NCBI GenBank assembly: GCA_017306865.1 | Contig: JAFKHH010000011.1 | Coordinates: 558,001 to 622,000, forward strand | Reading direction: 5' to 3' | DNA length: 64,000 bases | Source of the DNA: Filimonas sp. | GTDB lineage: Bacteria > Bacteroidota > Bacteroidia > Chitinophagales > Chitinophagaceae | Part shown: one piece after another, positions 26,107-33,960 of the stretch | Position numbering within the stretch: the first letter of the stretch is position 1 | How the letters are laid out: the number at the start of each line of letters is the position of its first letter | The notes under the pieces: generated by a model | Database searches by the model: none | Seen by the model: only the letters and a program-made list of their open reading frames with translations | Told to the model about the DNA's origin: nothing | Made by a program: the position numbers and the translations under genes

Positions 26107-27366
26107 TTACTCTATCCCCAATATTTCATTCTCATCCTCTTCATCTGTCAGGTTCAGGTTTACGGCGTCGGCGCCGGCTATTCCTTCTATAGAGCCCCTG
26201 ATATGCGCTGCATTCAGCATTACTTTTTCCAGTTGCTTCTCACGCGCTTTCCATAAGCGTTCCATTGCATCCCGCTCTTTCTGAATGCTCAAGCGCATGC
26301 TCATAAAACCTTCGCGGATCGCCTTCCACTGCTCGCTGAATTCATGTCCGATCAGGTAGTCATACAGCATCACCATTTTATCGCCCTTGTTTTCCTGGCT
26401 GCGTCGTGCATCAAATACCTTCAGCACTGCATTGCGCAACACCATTGTAAGGCTCTTTACTTCGGAAAATGTACAGATATACACCCCATCTTTTTCACCA
26501 AAGCGATCCATGTCTTTCGGCAAAGCCTGCGTTACAATTACCGCTATGTCTGCCCCCAGGCTACGCATATCCATTTTTAGCTTCTCTATCCAGTCAGCAG
26601 CAAAGTCCTTGGTACGCTTGCTCTCATAAATGATCTTGCCCGCCTCATTACCAAACTGGTTGCGCACTGTTTGAATACAATCTGCGCCACGCACACCTTT
26701 ACCTACTTCTTCTACTTTATCAAAGGGAAATGTTTGTTTCAGTATTTCTTCCAGCAGCAATTCCTGCACCTCGCCCTGTAGTTGCATGCTGCCCTGTTCT
26801 GCTTTGCGACGCATTTCTTCCACCAGCTTCTTCTGGTCTTCCAGTTGCTTTTCCAGCTCGCGCTGGCGTAGGCGTAACTCTTCTTCCTTCAGGCCAAATT
26901 TTTCATTCTCTTCTTTTAGCACCTGCGCTTTCATTTTCTCGCGCTCTTCCAGCATCTTCCGTTGCACCTCCAGTTCCAGTTCCGCCTCTTTTGTTTTCAG
27001 CTCCTGCTCCTTTTGCAAAAAGTCCAGTTCCCTTTGTCTTGCCAGTTTCAGCTTCTCTTCATTATCCTGCACAGACTGTTGCAATAGCTTCAACTGGTTT
27101 TCATAATCTGATGCTACCTTTTTTTGAATATTTTCCTGCAACTCCTGTTGCAGTTGTTGTTTTTCCTGCTGTAATTTTCTATCCGCATCCTGCTGTTGTT
27201 TATTCAGCAATTGCTGAAAATCCAGTTCCTTTTTCTTAAACTCATCGTCCTTCTTTTTCTGCCAGTCCACCATCTTGGAACGCAGGTCTTTTTCTACCTG
27301 GTCGCGGATAGACTCCCCCGGATCAAAACTCTGGTTACAATTAGGACACGTTACCACGTACGACAT
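26107..27366 (-). CDS. DUF2130 protein with long coiled coil
   Basis: The 419-residue protein starts with a C-x2-C knuckle (VTCPNCNQSF). It continues with a Gln/Glu/Lys-rich coiled coil from about residue 30 to 215. The DUF2130 domain (about 220-400) contains KIIYESKRTKDFAADWIEKL, where Glu-x-Lys resembles the active site of PD-(D/E)xK nucleases, as in RmuC. The family is widespread and of unproven function; a DNA-related role is suggested by the fold. It is a single gene with a possible TAGCTTTG promoter element upstream. Confidence 0.82.
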   Translation of the reverse strand: MSYVVTCPNCNQSFDPGESIRDQVEKDLRSKMVDWQKKKDDEFKKKELDFQQLLNKQQQDADRKLQQEKQQLQQELQENIQKKVASDYENQLKLLQQSVQDNEEKLKLARQRELDFLQKEQELKTKEAELELEVQRKMLEEREKMKAQVLKEENEKFGLKEEELRLRQRELEKQLEDQKKLVEEMRRKAEQGSMQLQGEVQELLLEEILKQTFPFDKVEEVGKGVRGADCIQTVRNQFGNEAGKIIYESKRTKDFAADWIEKLKMDMRSLGADIAVIVTQALPKDMDRFGEKDGVYICTFSEVKSLTMVLRNAVLKVFDARRSQENKGDKMVMLYDYLIGHEFSEQWKAIREGFMSMRLSIQKERDAMERLWKAREKQLEKVMLNAAHIRGSIEGIAGADAVNLNLTDEEDENEILGIE

Positions 27367-27407
27367 ACCAATGATTTTTATACAAGATACTAAATAATAA
27401 AAGGGTT

Positions 27408-27415
27408 CAAAGCTA
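27408..27415 (-). promoter_or_regulatory. Possible -7 element of the DUF2130 gene
   Basis: TAGCTTTG on the minus strand fits TAnnTTTG and lies 41 bases before the start codon. No -33 TTTG was found at the expected distance. Confidence 0.35.
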
Positions 27416-28047
27416 CGGGGTTTTTAGAGGATGTGGGATTTGAAATTTGATATTTGAGATGAATGGGCTTAATTGTTTCCGTTTCGTAAAATGCCATGAC
27501 CTGTTGCTAAAGTAAAATATATAGAAGAACGAAGCGATTTTTTTAAACACATAGAAAACAGTAGGAACATAGGCACATAGATAATTATCGACTAAAAATA
27601 AATAGCCATGCTTATGGACTTCAAGAAAACATAGAGCACATAGGAAGAGCCGCTACGTGACTCGTCAGAAATTCTTTCTGCTTTTCAAAACCTCTGTGGC
27701 AATTCTCTCTGTTCTGCATCTCAAATCATAAATTTCAAATTTCAAATCAAAATAAAAAAACACCTCCTATAGAAATAAGACGTGTCATTCTTCGATTGAT
27801 TACCTATATGAAATGAGAAAACCAGGATTGTATGTAGACGGGTCCATTCCTGTAAAACTTTTGCCGGGACAAAAGACAAAACCAGGAACAGCCCTGTATA
27901 ATATAGTTTTTTGTAAAAGGATTTTCCACAATAAAGAGCTACCGGGGTGCCATGCTTTTCAGTATGACAAAACAAAAGTAGAATGATGCACATAAGTGGC
28001 AAGCCGCAATGCGGAAATCGATTTACGCAAAAGGGAAAGAAGGATAG

Positions 28048-28111
28048 ATTTGAGATTTGAAATGTGAATTTGTTGCCATAAATCTCAAATATCAAATTTC
28101 AAATCTTAAAT
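28048..28111. repeat. TTTGAGATTTGAAAT-type inverted repeat
   Basis: Arms at 28048-28068 and 28079-28105 are complementary with a short loop, directly before the DUF1801 start codon at 28119. The leader of that gene would therefore include the right arm. Confidence 0.6.
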
Positions 28112-28118
28112 TGTACCT

Positions 28119-28487
28119 ATGCTCAACGAACAGGAACAATTCTATCTAAAGCACGAAGAAGACGTGAATGCCTGCTTACAGGCCTTGCGCAGTATTATCT
28201 TATCTATGGATAAAGAAGTAACAGCAGCATGGAAGTATGGGATGCCTATGTTTTGTTACAAGGGTAAAATGTTTTGTTATATATGGACGCATAAGAAAAC
28301 CGGGCAACCATATCTCGGTATTGTAGAAGGTAAACACATAGAACATCCAAAACTTATACAGGAAAAAAGAGCGCGCATGAAGATCATGCTGTTCGATGCA
28401 GATAAAGACCTACCGGTGAAAACGATTAAAAGCATATTGAAACAGGCCATCGATCTGTATAAGACAGGGAAGATTGCCACGAAGTAA
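28119..28487 (+). CDS. DUF1801 (YdhG-like) domain protein
   Basis: The 122-residue protein fits the small DUF1801/YdhG group: EVTAAWKYGMPMFCYKGKMFCYIW is followed by GIVEGKHIEHPKL. The family is cytoplasmic and of unknown biochemical function. It is encoded alone between repeat elements. The start at 28119 is the first ATG of the frame and gives the expected family length. Confidence 0.8.
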   Translation: MLNEQEQFYLKHEEDVNACLQALRSIILSMDKEVTAAWKYGMPMFCYKGKMFCYIWTHKKTGQPYLGIVEGKHIEHPKLIQEKRARMKIMLFDADKDLPVKTIKSILKQAIDLYKTGKIATK

Positions 28488-28563
28488 ATTGTTGTATTGT
28501 TGAATGATTATATTGTTTATTATACACCACAATTAACAATTTAACCATCGTTCAATTAAACAA
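28488..28563. repeat. ATTGTTGAATGATTATATTG-type inverted repeat
   Basis: Arms ATTGTTGTATTGTTGAATGA and the inverse TTTAACCATCGTTCAATTAA follow the DUF1801 stop directly, similar in position to the element at 21031. Confidence 0.6.
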
Positions 28564-28813
28564 TTTTCGCTTACGTTCTTCAAAGCCCTCACCCAGAACC
28601 ATACCGTCTTTTCCCACATCTTTGCATATATGGATTACTTGTACTCATATAGATGAAAGGAAGAAATGTTTATATCATAGAAATGAAGCGAACAGGCGTT
28701 AATAAACTTCAGCCTAAAAAAATACAATATCTGCCTGTTTTTGCGACGTATTTCTGCCCGATACCGTAACTTGACCACCTCCGCAACTGAATTTTTGCTT
28801 TATACAACCAATT

Positions 28814-29503
28814 ATGAAAAAGAAACTATTGTTTGTCCTTTGCGCCGCAATGCTGGCAGGCACACTCAATGCCCAGACAGCGCCGCCTGTTCCCGCCAAT
28901 GGCTGGGACAGCACATACAGGCCGGGTAATTACGCACAGCAGGTGGAAACATTCCGGGCTTACCCGCATCATACCACGGACATCGTTTTTCTGGGCAATA
29001 GCATTACTGCAGGGGTAAACTGGAATGAGCTATTGGAAAACGGCAATGCCCACAATCGTGGCATCTCCGGTGACATTACGTTTGGTGTACTGGAGCGACT
29101 GGATGAGGTGATCAGTGGCAAACCTGCCAAAGTATTCATATTAATAGGTATTAACGACATTAGCCGGAATATACCTGATAGTGTGATCATTGCGAATCAT
29201 CGAAGAATGGTGCAGCGTATTAAAGCCGGATCGCCTAAAACGAAGATCTATTTCCAGACATTGCTGCCGGTGAACAATACATTTACGCAGTTTAAAAACC
29301 ATTATAATAAAGACGAACACATCAAAGCCGTAAATGATGCGCTCTGGAAACTGGGCAAGGAAGAGCATATTACCATTATAGACCTGAACAAACCTTTCCA
29401 GGATGCAGAAGGCAAACTGATAAAAGATATTACGCGCGATGGGCTACATTTAAAGTACGAAGGCTACCTTATCTGGGCCAAAGTATTGAAGCCTTACCTG
29501 TAA
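28814..29503 (+). CDS. Secreted SGNH/GDSL-type hydrolase
   Basis: The 229-residue protein has a signal peptide ending at about residue 21 (GTLNAQ) and SGNH blocks: FLGNSITAG (block I with Asn in place of Asp), GISGDITFG, LIGINDI and DGLHLKYEGY with the catalytic Asp and His. It matches the GDSL lipase/acetylhydrolase group often used on acetylated glycans. It is monocistronic with a very strong terminator (29521-29560). The closeness to the carbohydrate region starting at 30071 suggests, but does not show, a glycan ester substrate. Confidence 0.88.
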   Translation: MKKKLLFVLCAAMLAGTLNAQTAPPVPANGWDSTYRPGNYAQQVETFRAYPHHTTDIVFLGNSITAGVNWNELLENGNAHNRGISGDITFGVLERLDEVISGKPAKVFILIGINDISRNIPDSVIIANHRRMVQRIKAGSPKTKIYFQTLLPVNNTFTQFKNHYNKDEHIKAVNDALWKLGKEEHITIIDLNKPFQDAEGKLIKDITRDGLHLKYEGYLIWAKVLKPYL

Positions 29504-29520
29504 AACCAGGCTTTAGTAAG

Positions 29521-29566
29521 AAACGGGATGCAACAGGTAAAAACCTGTTGCATCCCGTTTTTATTT
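29521..29566 (+). terminator. Strong rho-independent terminator of the SGNH gene
   Basis: A perfect 18-bp stem (29521-29538 with 29543-29560) closes an AAAA loop and runs into TTTTTATTT. The A-rich left side makes it usable in both directions. Confidence 0.9.
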
Positions 29567-29913
29567 CAATTAATGGTGTAGTTAATGCCAAAAAAGTGAT
29601 TTTCAGGGCAATTAATTTTCTTATTAATCATTTATTACCCGCTTTGTTATCCGTTTAGCTGCTTTTTTGCATTACAAATCACGATCGCTTTTACGCCGGT
29701 AAACAGGCTTGCCATATCTCCATCATGTACGGGTATGCCTGCCTGTAACTTACCGGGCAAAAGATAGTTTCATGTCGTTTTCCGGCTTCTGCGTTTCATA
29801 CAACATTACACCATGTCAGTGAAGCGTAACACCTCGGAATGACGAAACCGTCGCGGTTCTGAGACCATGACAATAATATTAACAACCAACATGCAGTATT
29901 AGGTTTAAGCAAC

Positions 29914-29946
29914 GCCGGGGAGCAGTATCGTTTCCCGGCAATTTTT
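29914..29946 (+). terminator. Terminator-like hairpin not attached to any gene
   Basis: GCCGGG (29914-29919) pairs with CCCGGC, extended by G-T and A-T pairs, and is followed by AATTTTT. The nearest upstream gene already ends at the terminator at 29521. Confidence 0.55.
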
Positions 29947-29978
29947 CTAAGCAAAAGGGAAGAAAACGCTTATGAGCT

Positions 29979-30012
29979 TTTGAATGATACTTGAAAAAAG
30001 TAATTATCTTTC
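29979..30012 (+). promoter_or_regulatory. Candidate promoter of the membrane regulator gene
   Basis: TTTG (29979-29982) is followed after 22 bases by TATCTTTC (30005-30012), one mismatch from TAnnTTTG. The start codon is at 30071. Confidence 0.45.
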
Positions 30013-30070
30013 CTTGCGAAACAAATTGTAACGAGCATATCTTTTTGCTGCCATTCATTGTGTGTCTGCT

Positions 30071-32668
30071 ATGAGTATAACGAAAACCAGGAACTGTATT
30101 CTGATCTTTTTTTTATTGTTTGTAAGCCGTGTGTCAGCGCAATCTTACGGACTTGAATTTTCTTCTTACGAGGTAGTACAGGAGAAGAGGACAAGCCTTG
30201 TGCTAAACCCGGAAGAAGACGTTTGTTGTAAAAAACAGCTTGACCTTTCGTTTGACTTTTCTTTCCGGCCTAATAAACCAACCTACTTCGGTTATATATT
30301 CCGTATTGTCAACGGGCAAAAACAAAATATTGACCTTGTTTACAACCAGCGCAGCAATCACTTTAGCGTAATATGGGGGGAGACTTTTACACCCATTGAT
30401 TTTTATATAAGCGATACCTTACTGGTAAACTCATGGGTAAAGTTTGGGGTAAAAATAGAAGGCACGCAATTCTCCCTGTATAGTGATGGAAAACTGCTGG
30501 GGCAAACAAAAGTGGACCTGAAAGACCACTGCTTCAAAATTGTATTTGGTGCATGTAACCTGTACGACTTTAAAACAACGGATGTGTCGCCGTTCAGGCT
30601 GCGGAATGTGCGCCTGCATGCAGATGCACAAAAGGAACGTTACTGGCCGCTGAATGAGAGTACAGGCAACATTGCAACAGACAGCATAGGCGGGCACAAA
30701 GCACAGGTAAGTAATGCCAACTGGATCTTGCCGATGTATGAGCGGTGGCAGCTACAACAATCTTTTCATACCACCGGAAATACCAGTGTAGCATTTGACA
30801 AAGCAAAAGAGCAGTTATATATAACAGGTAAGGACACGGTGTACATTTTTTCTATGCGGGATGGATCGTTGCAAGGGAATTCATTGCAGGGGCAAAAACA
30901 TAGTTTAATACAAGGCAACCAGTCTGTGTTTAACCCGGTTGATAACAGACTGTATAACTATTTCCTGGATCAGCAGCGTATTACCTTGTATGACCCCGTA
31001 TCAAAAAAATGGGCAGCTCCGTTTGATACGGCGAACTCTACCGAATACTGGCATGCCAACCGTTTTATCAATGAAGCCCAGAACGCCCTGTATGTAGTGG
31101 GTGGCTATGGGCAATTGAAATACAAAAATGATATCCAGCGGTATGATTTTGGTACACATACATGGTCTCATGTTACCCTAAAAGGCGATTCGCTTACACC
31201 AAGATATCTGGCTGCACTGGCTACAACGCATCATGGCGATACCGCCTATCTGCTCGGCGGCTATGGAAGCACCAAAGGTGACCAGGTGTTAAACCCCCGC
31301 TATCACTACGAGCTGTTGCGCTTTGATGTGCAAAAGCAGGAAATGAAAAAACTATTGTCACTCACAGACCCGAAAGATCAGTTCGTGTTTGCAAACTCTT
31401 TTGTAGTGGACAATAACAATGATTTCTATGCACTCATACATCCCAAAGACAAATTCCAGTCCTCACTACAGTTAATAAAAGGTAATATCAATTCCTCCGG
31501 TTATGTGCTGGCGGCTGATTCTATACCATATACCTTCCAGGATACGCGTTCCTTTGCAGACCTGTATTTATGTGAGCAGAGTAAGACATTACTGGCTGTA
31601 ACGCTCTATACAGATAAAGACAAGAATACGGAAGTAAATATTTATACCATTGCCTTTCCTCCAAACGTATGGCCTTTAGCAACTGTAGCCCAGAGCAGTA
31701 CTACGTTTCTGCGGTACGGGCTTATCGTGCTGGCTGTATTGATTGTCATTGGTATCATCTATTTGATCAAAAAAAGAAACTCCGCAAAGATCCACATCGC
31801 AACCCAGGCAACTATCCCAACGGGTGAAGCTGAAAAAATGAACCCGGTTGTACCTGCTGTACAACAAACAAAGCAAACAATGATAGCCGAAGAGCGCGTA
31901 GTATATGTGCCGGAAGAACAAATGGAGCCAGAAGTGCCCTCTGCTGCAAAGTCTGCCATTATGCTGTTTGGCAACTTTGAAGTGATAGATAGTAAAGGAA
32001 ATAACCTTACCCGTTTGTTTACACCGTTGTTGAAAGAAATGTTCCTCCTCATCACTTTATATACCATAAAATCAGGACATGGTATTTCTTCTGAAAAGCT
32101 GAATGAGATCTTATGGAACGATAAATCGGATAAAGATGCGAAGAACAACCGCTCTGTAAATATGGTGAAGCTCAAAAATATTTTAGAGCAGATGGGAGAG
32201 TGCGTAGTGGTAAAAGATGCAGGGCGTTGGATGCTGAAATATAACCCGGAGCAGTTGCACATAGACCTTGTAAGCCTGCTGGGGCTTGCTGTCAAAAAAC
32301 AACCATATACCAAACAGGAGATATTCCTGCTGATGGCAATCGTACAGCGTGGCGCATTCCTTTACCAGACAGACTATGCGTGGCTGGATGATATTAAATC
32401 CGATGTTTCCAATAAAGTAATAGATGCGCTGATAGAAGCGAGCAATGTGTTAAGCGAAAAAAAGGAGCCGGAGCTGCTGATAGAAACAGCTAACTGCATA
32501 TTCCATTTTGACCAGATCAATGAACATGCGCTGAAAATAAAATGCAAAAGCCTCATTGCGCTGGGCCGTCACTCCCTTGCCCGCAACTGCTACGAAAAAT
32601 TCACCAAAGACTACAGCCAGATGTATGGAGAAGACTTTGGCGAGACGTTTAATGAAGTGATTGCGTGA
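30071..32668 (+). CDS. Membrane-anchored regulator: LamG/kelch exterior, SARP/BTAD-like interior
   Basis: I use the ATG at 30071 (865 residues) rather than the GTG three codons earlier. After a signal-type helix comes a LamG-like domain (about 25-190), then kelch/propeller-type repeats (about 235-420; YVVGGYGQLKYKNDIQRYDF, YLLGGYGS), one membrane helix (about 547-570) and a charged linker. From about 630 follows a winged-helix-like domain (MLFGNFEVIDSKGNN, EKLNEILW, NRSVNMVKLKNILEQMG) and a helical BTAD-like tail. That order resembles a one-piece sensor that reads an external glycan and binds DNA at the membrane. It precedes the enzyme cluster at 33961, its likely target by position. Confidence 0.72.
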   Translation: MSITKTRNCILIFFLLFVSRVSAQSYGLEFSSYEVVQEKRTSLVLNPEEDVCCKKQLDLSFDFSFRPNKPTYFGYIFRIVNGQKQNIDLVYNQRSNHFSVIWGETFTPIDFYISDTLLVNSWVKFGVKIEGTQFSLYSDGKLLGQTKVDLKDHCFKIVFGACNLYDFKTTDVSPFRLRNVRLHADAQKERYWPLNESTGNIATDSIGGHKAQVSNANWILPMYERWQLQQSFHTTGNTSVAFDKAKEQLYITGKDTVYIFSMRDGSLQGNSLQGQKHSLIQGNQSVFNPVDNRLYNYFLDQQRITLYDPVSKKWAAPFDTANSTEYWHANRFINEAQNALYVVGGYGQLKYKNDIQRYDFGTHTWSHVTLKGDSLTPRYLAALATTHHGDTAYLLGGYGSTKGDQVLNPRYHYELLRFDVQKQEMKKLLSLTDPKDQFVFANSFVVDNNNDFYALIHPKDKFQSSLQLIKGNINSSGYVLAADSIPYTFQDTRSFADLYLCEQSKTLLAVTLYTDKDKNTEVNIYTIAFPPNVWPLATVAQSSTTFLRYGLIVLAVLIVIGIIYLIKKRNSAKIHIATQATIPTGEAEKMNPVVPAVQQTKQTMIAEERVVYVPEEQMEPEVPSAAKSAIMLFGNFEVIDSKGNNLTRLFTPLLKEMFLLITLYTIKSGHGISSEKLNEILWNDKSDKDAKNNRSVNMVKLKNILEQMGECVVVKDAGRWMLKYNPEQLHIDLVSLLGLAVKKQPYTKQEIFLLMAIVQRGAFLYQTDYAWLDDIKSDVSNKVIDALIEASNVLSEKKEPELLIETANCIFHFDQINEHALKIKCKSLIALGRHSLARNCYEKFTKDYSQMYGEDFGETFNEVIA

Positions 32669-32712
32669 TAGCGTGAGTCGACAATCGTGAATGCTGTGCA
32701 GAAGTAAATACA

Positions 32713-32743
32713 GACCTATAAGGTTTTTAAAACCTTATAGGTC
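32713..32743. terminator. 31-base perfect palindrome after the regulator gene
   Basis: Two 15-base arms (GACCTATAAGGTTTT and complement) flank one T. It follows the regulator stop by 45 bases and probably ends its transcript, although the T tract is inside the stem. Confidence 0.5.
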
Positions 32744-32972
32744 TTGTCGTGTTTTGACGATTGTGTGAAGGATAGCCCTGAAGTTTATAAAGTATATAGG
32801 TATATAAGGTTTCATTACTGCCTGGGTAAAGTCAATAGATAGTTATCTGTAAATGTTTCTCAGAAGGGAGAGTAGACGAAAAAGTATGGATTCAAAAATG
32901 GGGGAGTTCCCTTATCAGCTTTTTAAAGAGAAACGTCCGGCCTCAGAAAAGCAGCGTTAAGAAAATTGACAT

Positions 32973-33133
32973 GAACGCCGGAAAAATCCATTGCTGTTTG
33001 AGCCAGAAATAAATTACACACTCATGCTGTAAGCGGCGAGTTCAATGGATTTCGGCGGTCGGGACAATTTTTAGCCTGCTTTTCTGGAGCCTTGATTTTT
33101 TTGGTTACTTTTTGTATCAAGACAAAAAGTAAC
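32973..33133. repeat. MITE-like segment with terminal palindrome
   Basis: GCCGGAAAAATCCATT at the left is echoed inversely by AATGGATTTCGGCGG near 33042-33056. The right end is a perfect 12-bp stem GTTACTTTTTGT/ACAAAAAGTAAC (33104-33115 with 33122-33133). No protein is encoded. It looks like a non-autonomous repeat, but only one copy is in the window. Confidence 0.4.
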
Positions 33134-33365
33134 ACCGTCGGTAGACAAATGAGCGCTTGCAATTGAATAAGCAAATAAATTTTACTCGGACAGTAATGAC
33201 AAGGTTTATATAGAAAAAATGCTGGGCACCTCTCTGTTCTCTCTGTTCTCTGCGGTGAGCCCTCAAGCCGCGCAGCGGCCCTTTCTTTTTATTTTGTACT
33301 TAGTACCTCGTACTTTGTACTTCTTCTCATCTTGTACTTTTTTACAATTATTTCCCCGTTAATCC

Positions 33366-33396
33366 CCTTATTAATCCCTTATTACTATCCTTATTA
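33366..33396. promoter_or_regulatory. Three phased direct repeats CCTTATTA (candidate operator)
   Basis: CCTTATTA occurs at 33366-33373, 33377-33384 and 33389-33396, so the repeats start 11 and 12 bases apart, about one helical turn. A related TTAATCCC precedes them. Direct repeats with an 11-base period are the known binding form of SARP-type regulators, and a SARP-like regulator is encoded just upstream. Confidence 0.4.
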
Positions 33397-33607
33397 AGCC
33401 CCGTACATTTCTTTTGTATTGTAAAAATTGCATTGCCATCTTGCCCGGTCATATAAAGCAGTTCCCACTGTTGGCTCCCGTAAAATGGTAATGCCCATAG
33501 TTCCGGCAAACAAAATAAAAATAGCATCGCGTATATAACAAGCACATAATCAAGCAAAAACTATCCGTACGCCTATTCTTTAGCAATCAATCAATGGCAA
33601 AGCTGAG

Positions 33608-33625
33608 CCGGGCTGCGCAGCCCGG
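33608..33625. repeat. 18-base GC-rich perfect palindrome
   Basis: CCGGGCTGCGCAGCCCGG followed by TTTTAGC. It could be a weak terminator on the plus strand, but no gene ends upstream of it. Confidence 0.45.
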
Positions 33626-33810
33626 TTTTAGCGAAAAATGGAAAGTTGCGTATAAACGATTTGCTGCCTATTGTCAGACACCGTATAGCAATTATCATAG
33701 CAGCACCATGCCCGGCCTGCGAATAAAGTAGCAGGCTTCAGCATGGAACAGAAGGCTTAATTAACTAAATTAATCATCTCACTGAAGAGTAGACGTGGGG
33801 AAACATATTT

Positions 33811-33888
33811 GAAATTTGAGATTTGATATTTGAAATGGGATACTTAGCATTATAGGTCATCTCAAATGTCAAATCTCAAATTTCCAAT
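33811..33888. repeat. TTTGAAATTTGAGATTT-type inverted repeat, second copy of the 14104 element
   Basis: Arms 33811-33840 and 33858-33888 are complementary, and the loop keeps the ATAGGTCATCTCAAAT sequence also found at 14150-14167. Confidence 0.7.
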
Positions 33889-33960
33889 CCACCTTCAGTG
33901 CAACACATAAACTTTTTAGCAATCAACAACCCTGGCCCTACAAGCAATAAATAGCAATAA

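Larger units (their letters stand above)
27367..28118. other. Non-coding interval of 752 bases with repeats
   Basis: The interval between divergent genes holds a candidate -7 element (27408-27415), TTTGAAATTTGATATTTGAGATG tracts at 27425-27458 and their inverse at 27716-27748, and CACATAGAAAACAGTAGGAAC / CATAGAGCACATAGGAAG tracts at 27545-27645. I found no credible gene; one 117-codon minus frame (27742-28095) runs through repeats and has no family features. Confidence 0.6.
29567..30070. other. Non-coding interval of about 500 bases with an unassigned terminator
   Basis: No credible ORF on either strand. Between two terminator-like hairpins (29521-29560 and 29914-29946) lie about 350 bases with a small GC hairpin (AACCGTCGCGGTT, about 29847-29859). 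A separate transcript ending at 29946 would explain the second terminator; a candidate promoter for the next gene follows it. Confidence 0.5.
32669..33960. other. Long non-coding interval (1.3 kb) before the glycan-degradation genes
   Basis: I see no gene; a 69-codon minus frame at 33348-33557 has no family features. The interval contains a GTGAGTCGACAATCGTGAATG tract (32670-32690), a 31-base palindrome (32713-32743), a MITE-like segment (32973-33133), GTACTT iterations (33293-33340), phased CCTTATTA repeats (33366-33396), an 18-base GC palindrome (33608-33625) and an 80-base inverted repeat (33811-33888). Confidence 0.6.

Noticed and set aside
26730-27239. Plus-strand frame of 169 codons rich in Pro, Ala and Val
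   Set aside because: It lies wholly opposite the coiled-coil part of the DUF2130 gene; the low-complexity product is the expected antisense of Gln/Glu/Lys-rich codons.
27742-28095. Minus-strand 117-codon frame
   Set aside because: It starts and ends within dispersed repeats and has a Cys/Phe-rich random-looking product with no family features.
33348-33557. Minus-strand 69-codon frame in the 1.3 kb spacer
   Set aside because: No recognisable motif, no promoter match, and it overlaps the phased CCTTATTA repeats at its end.
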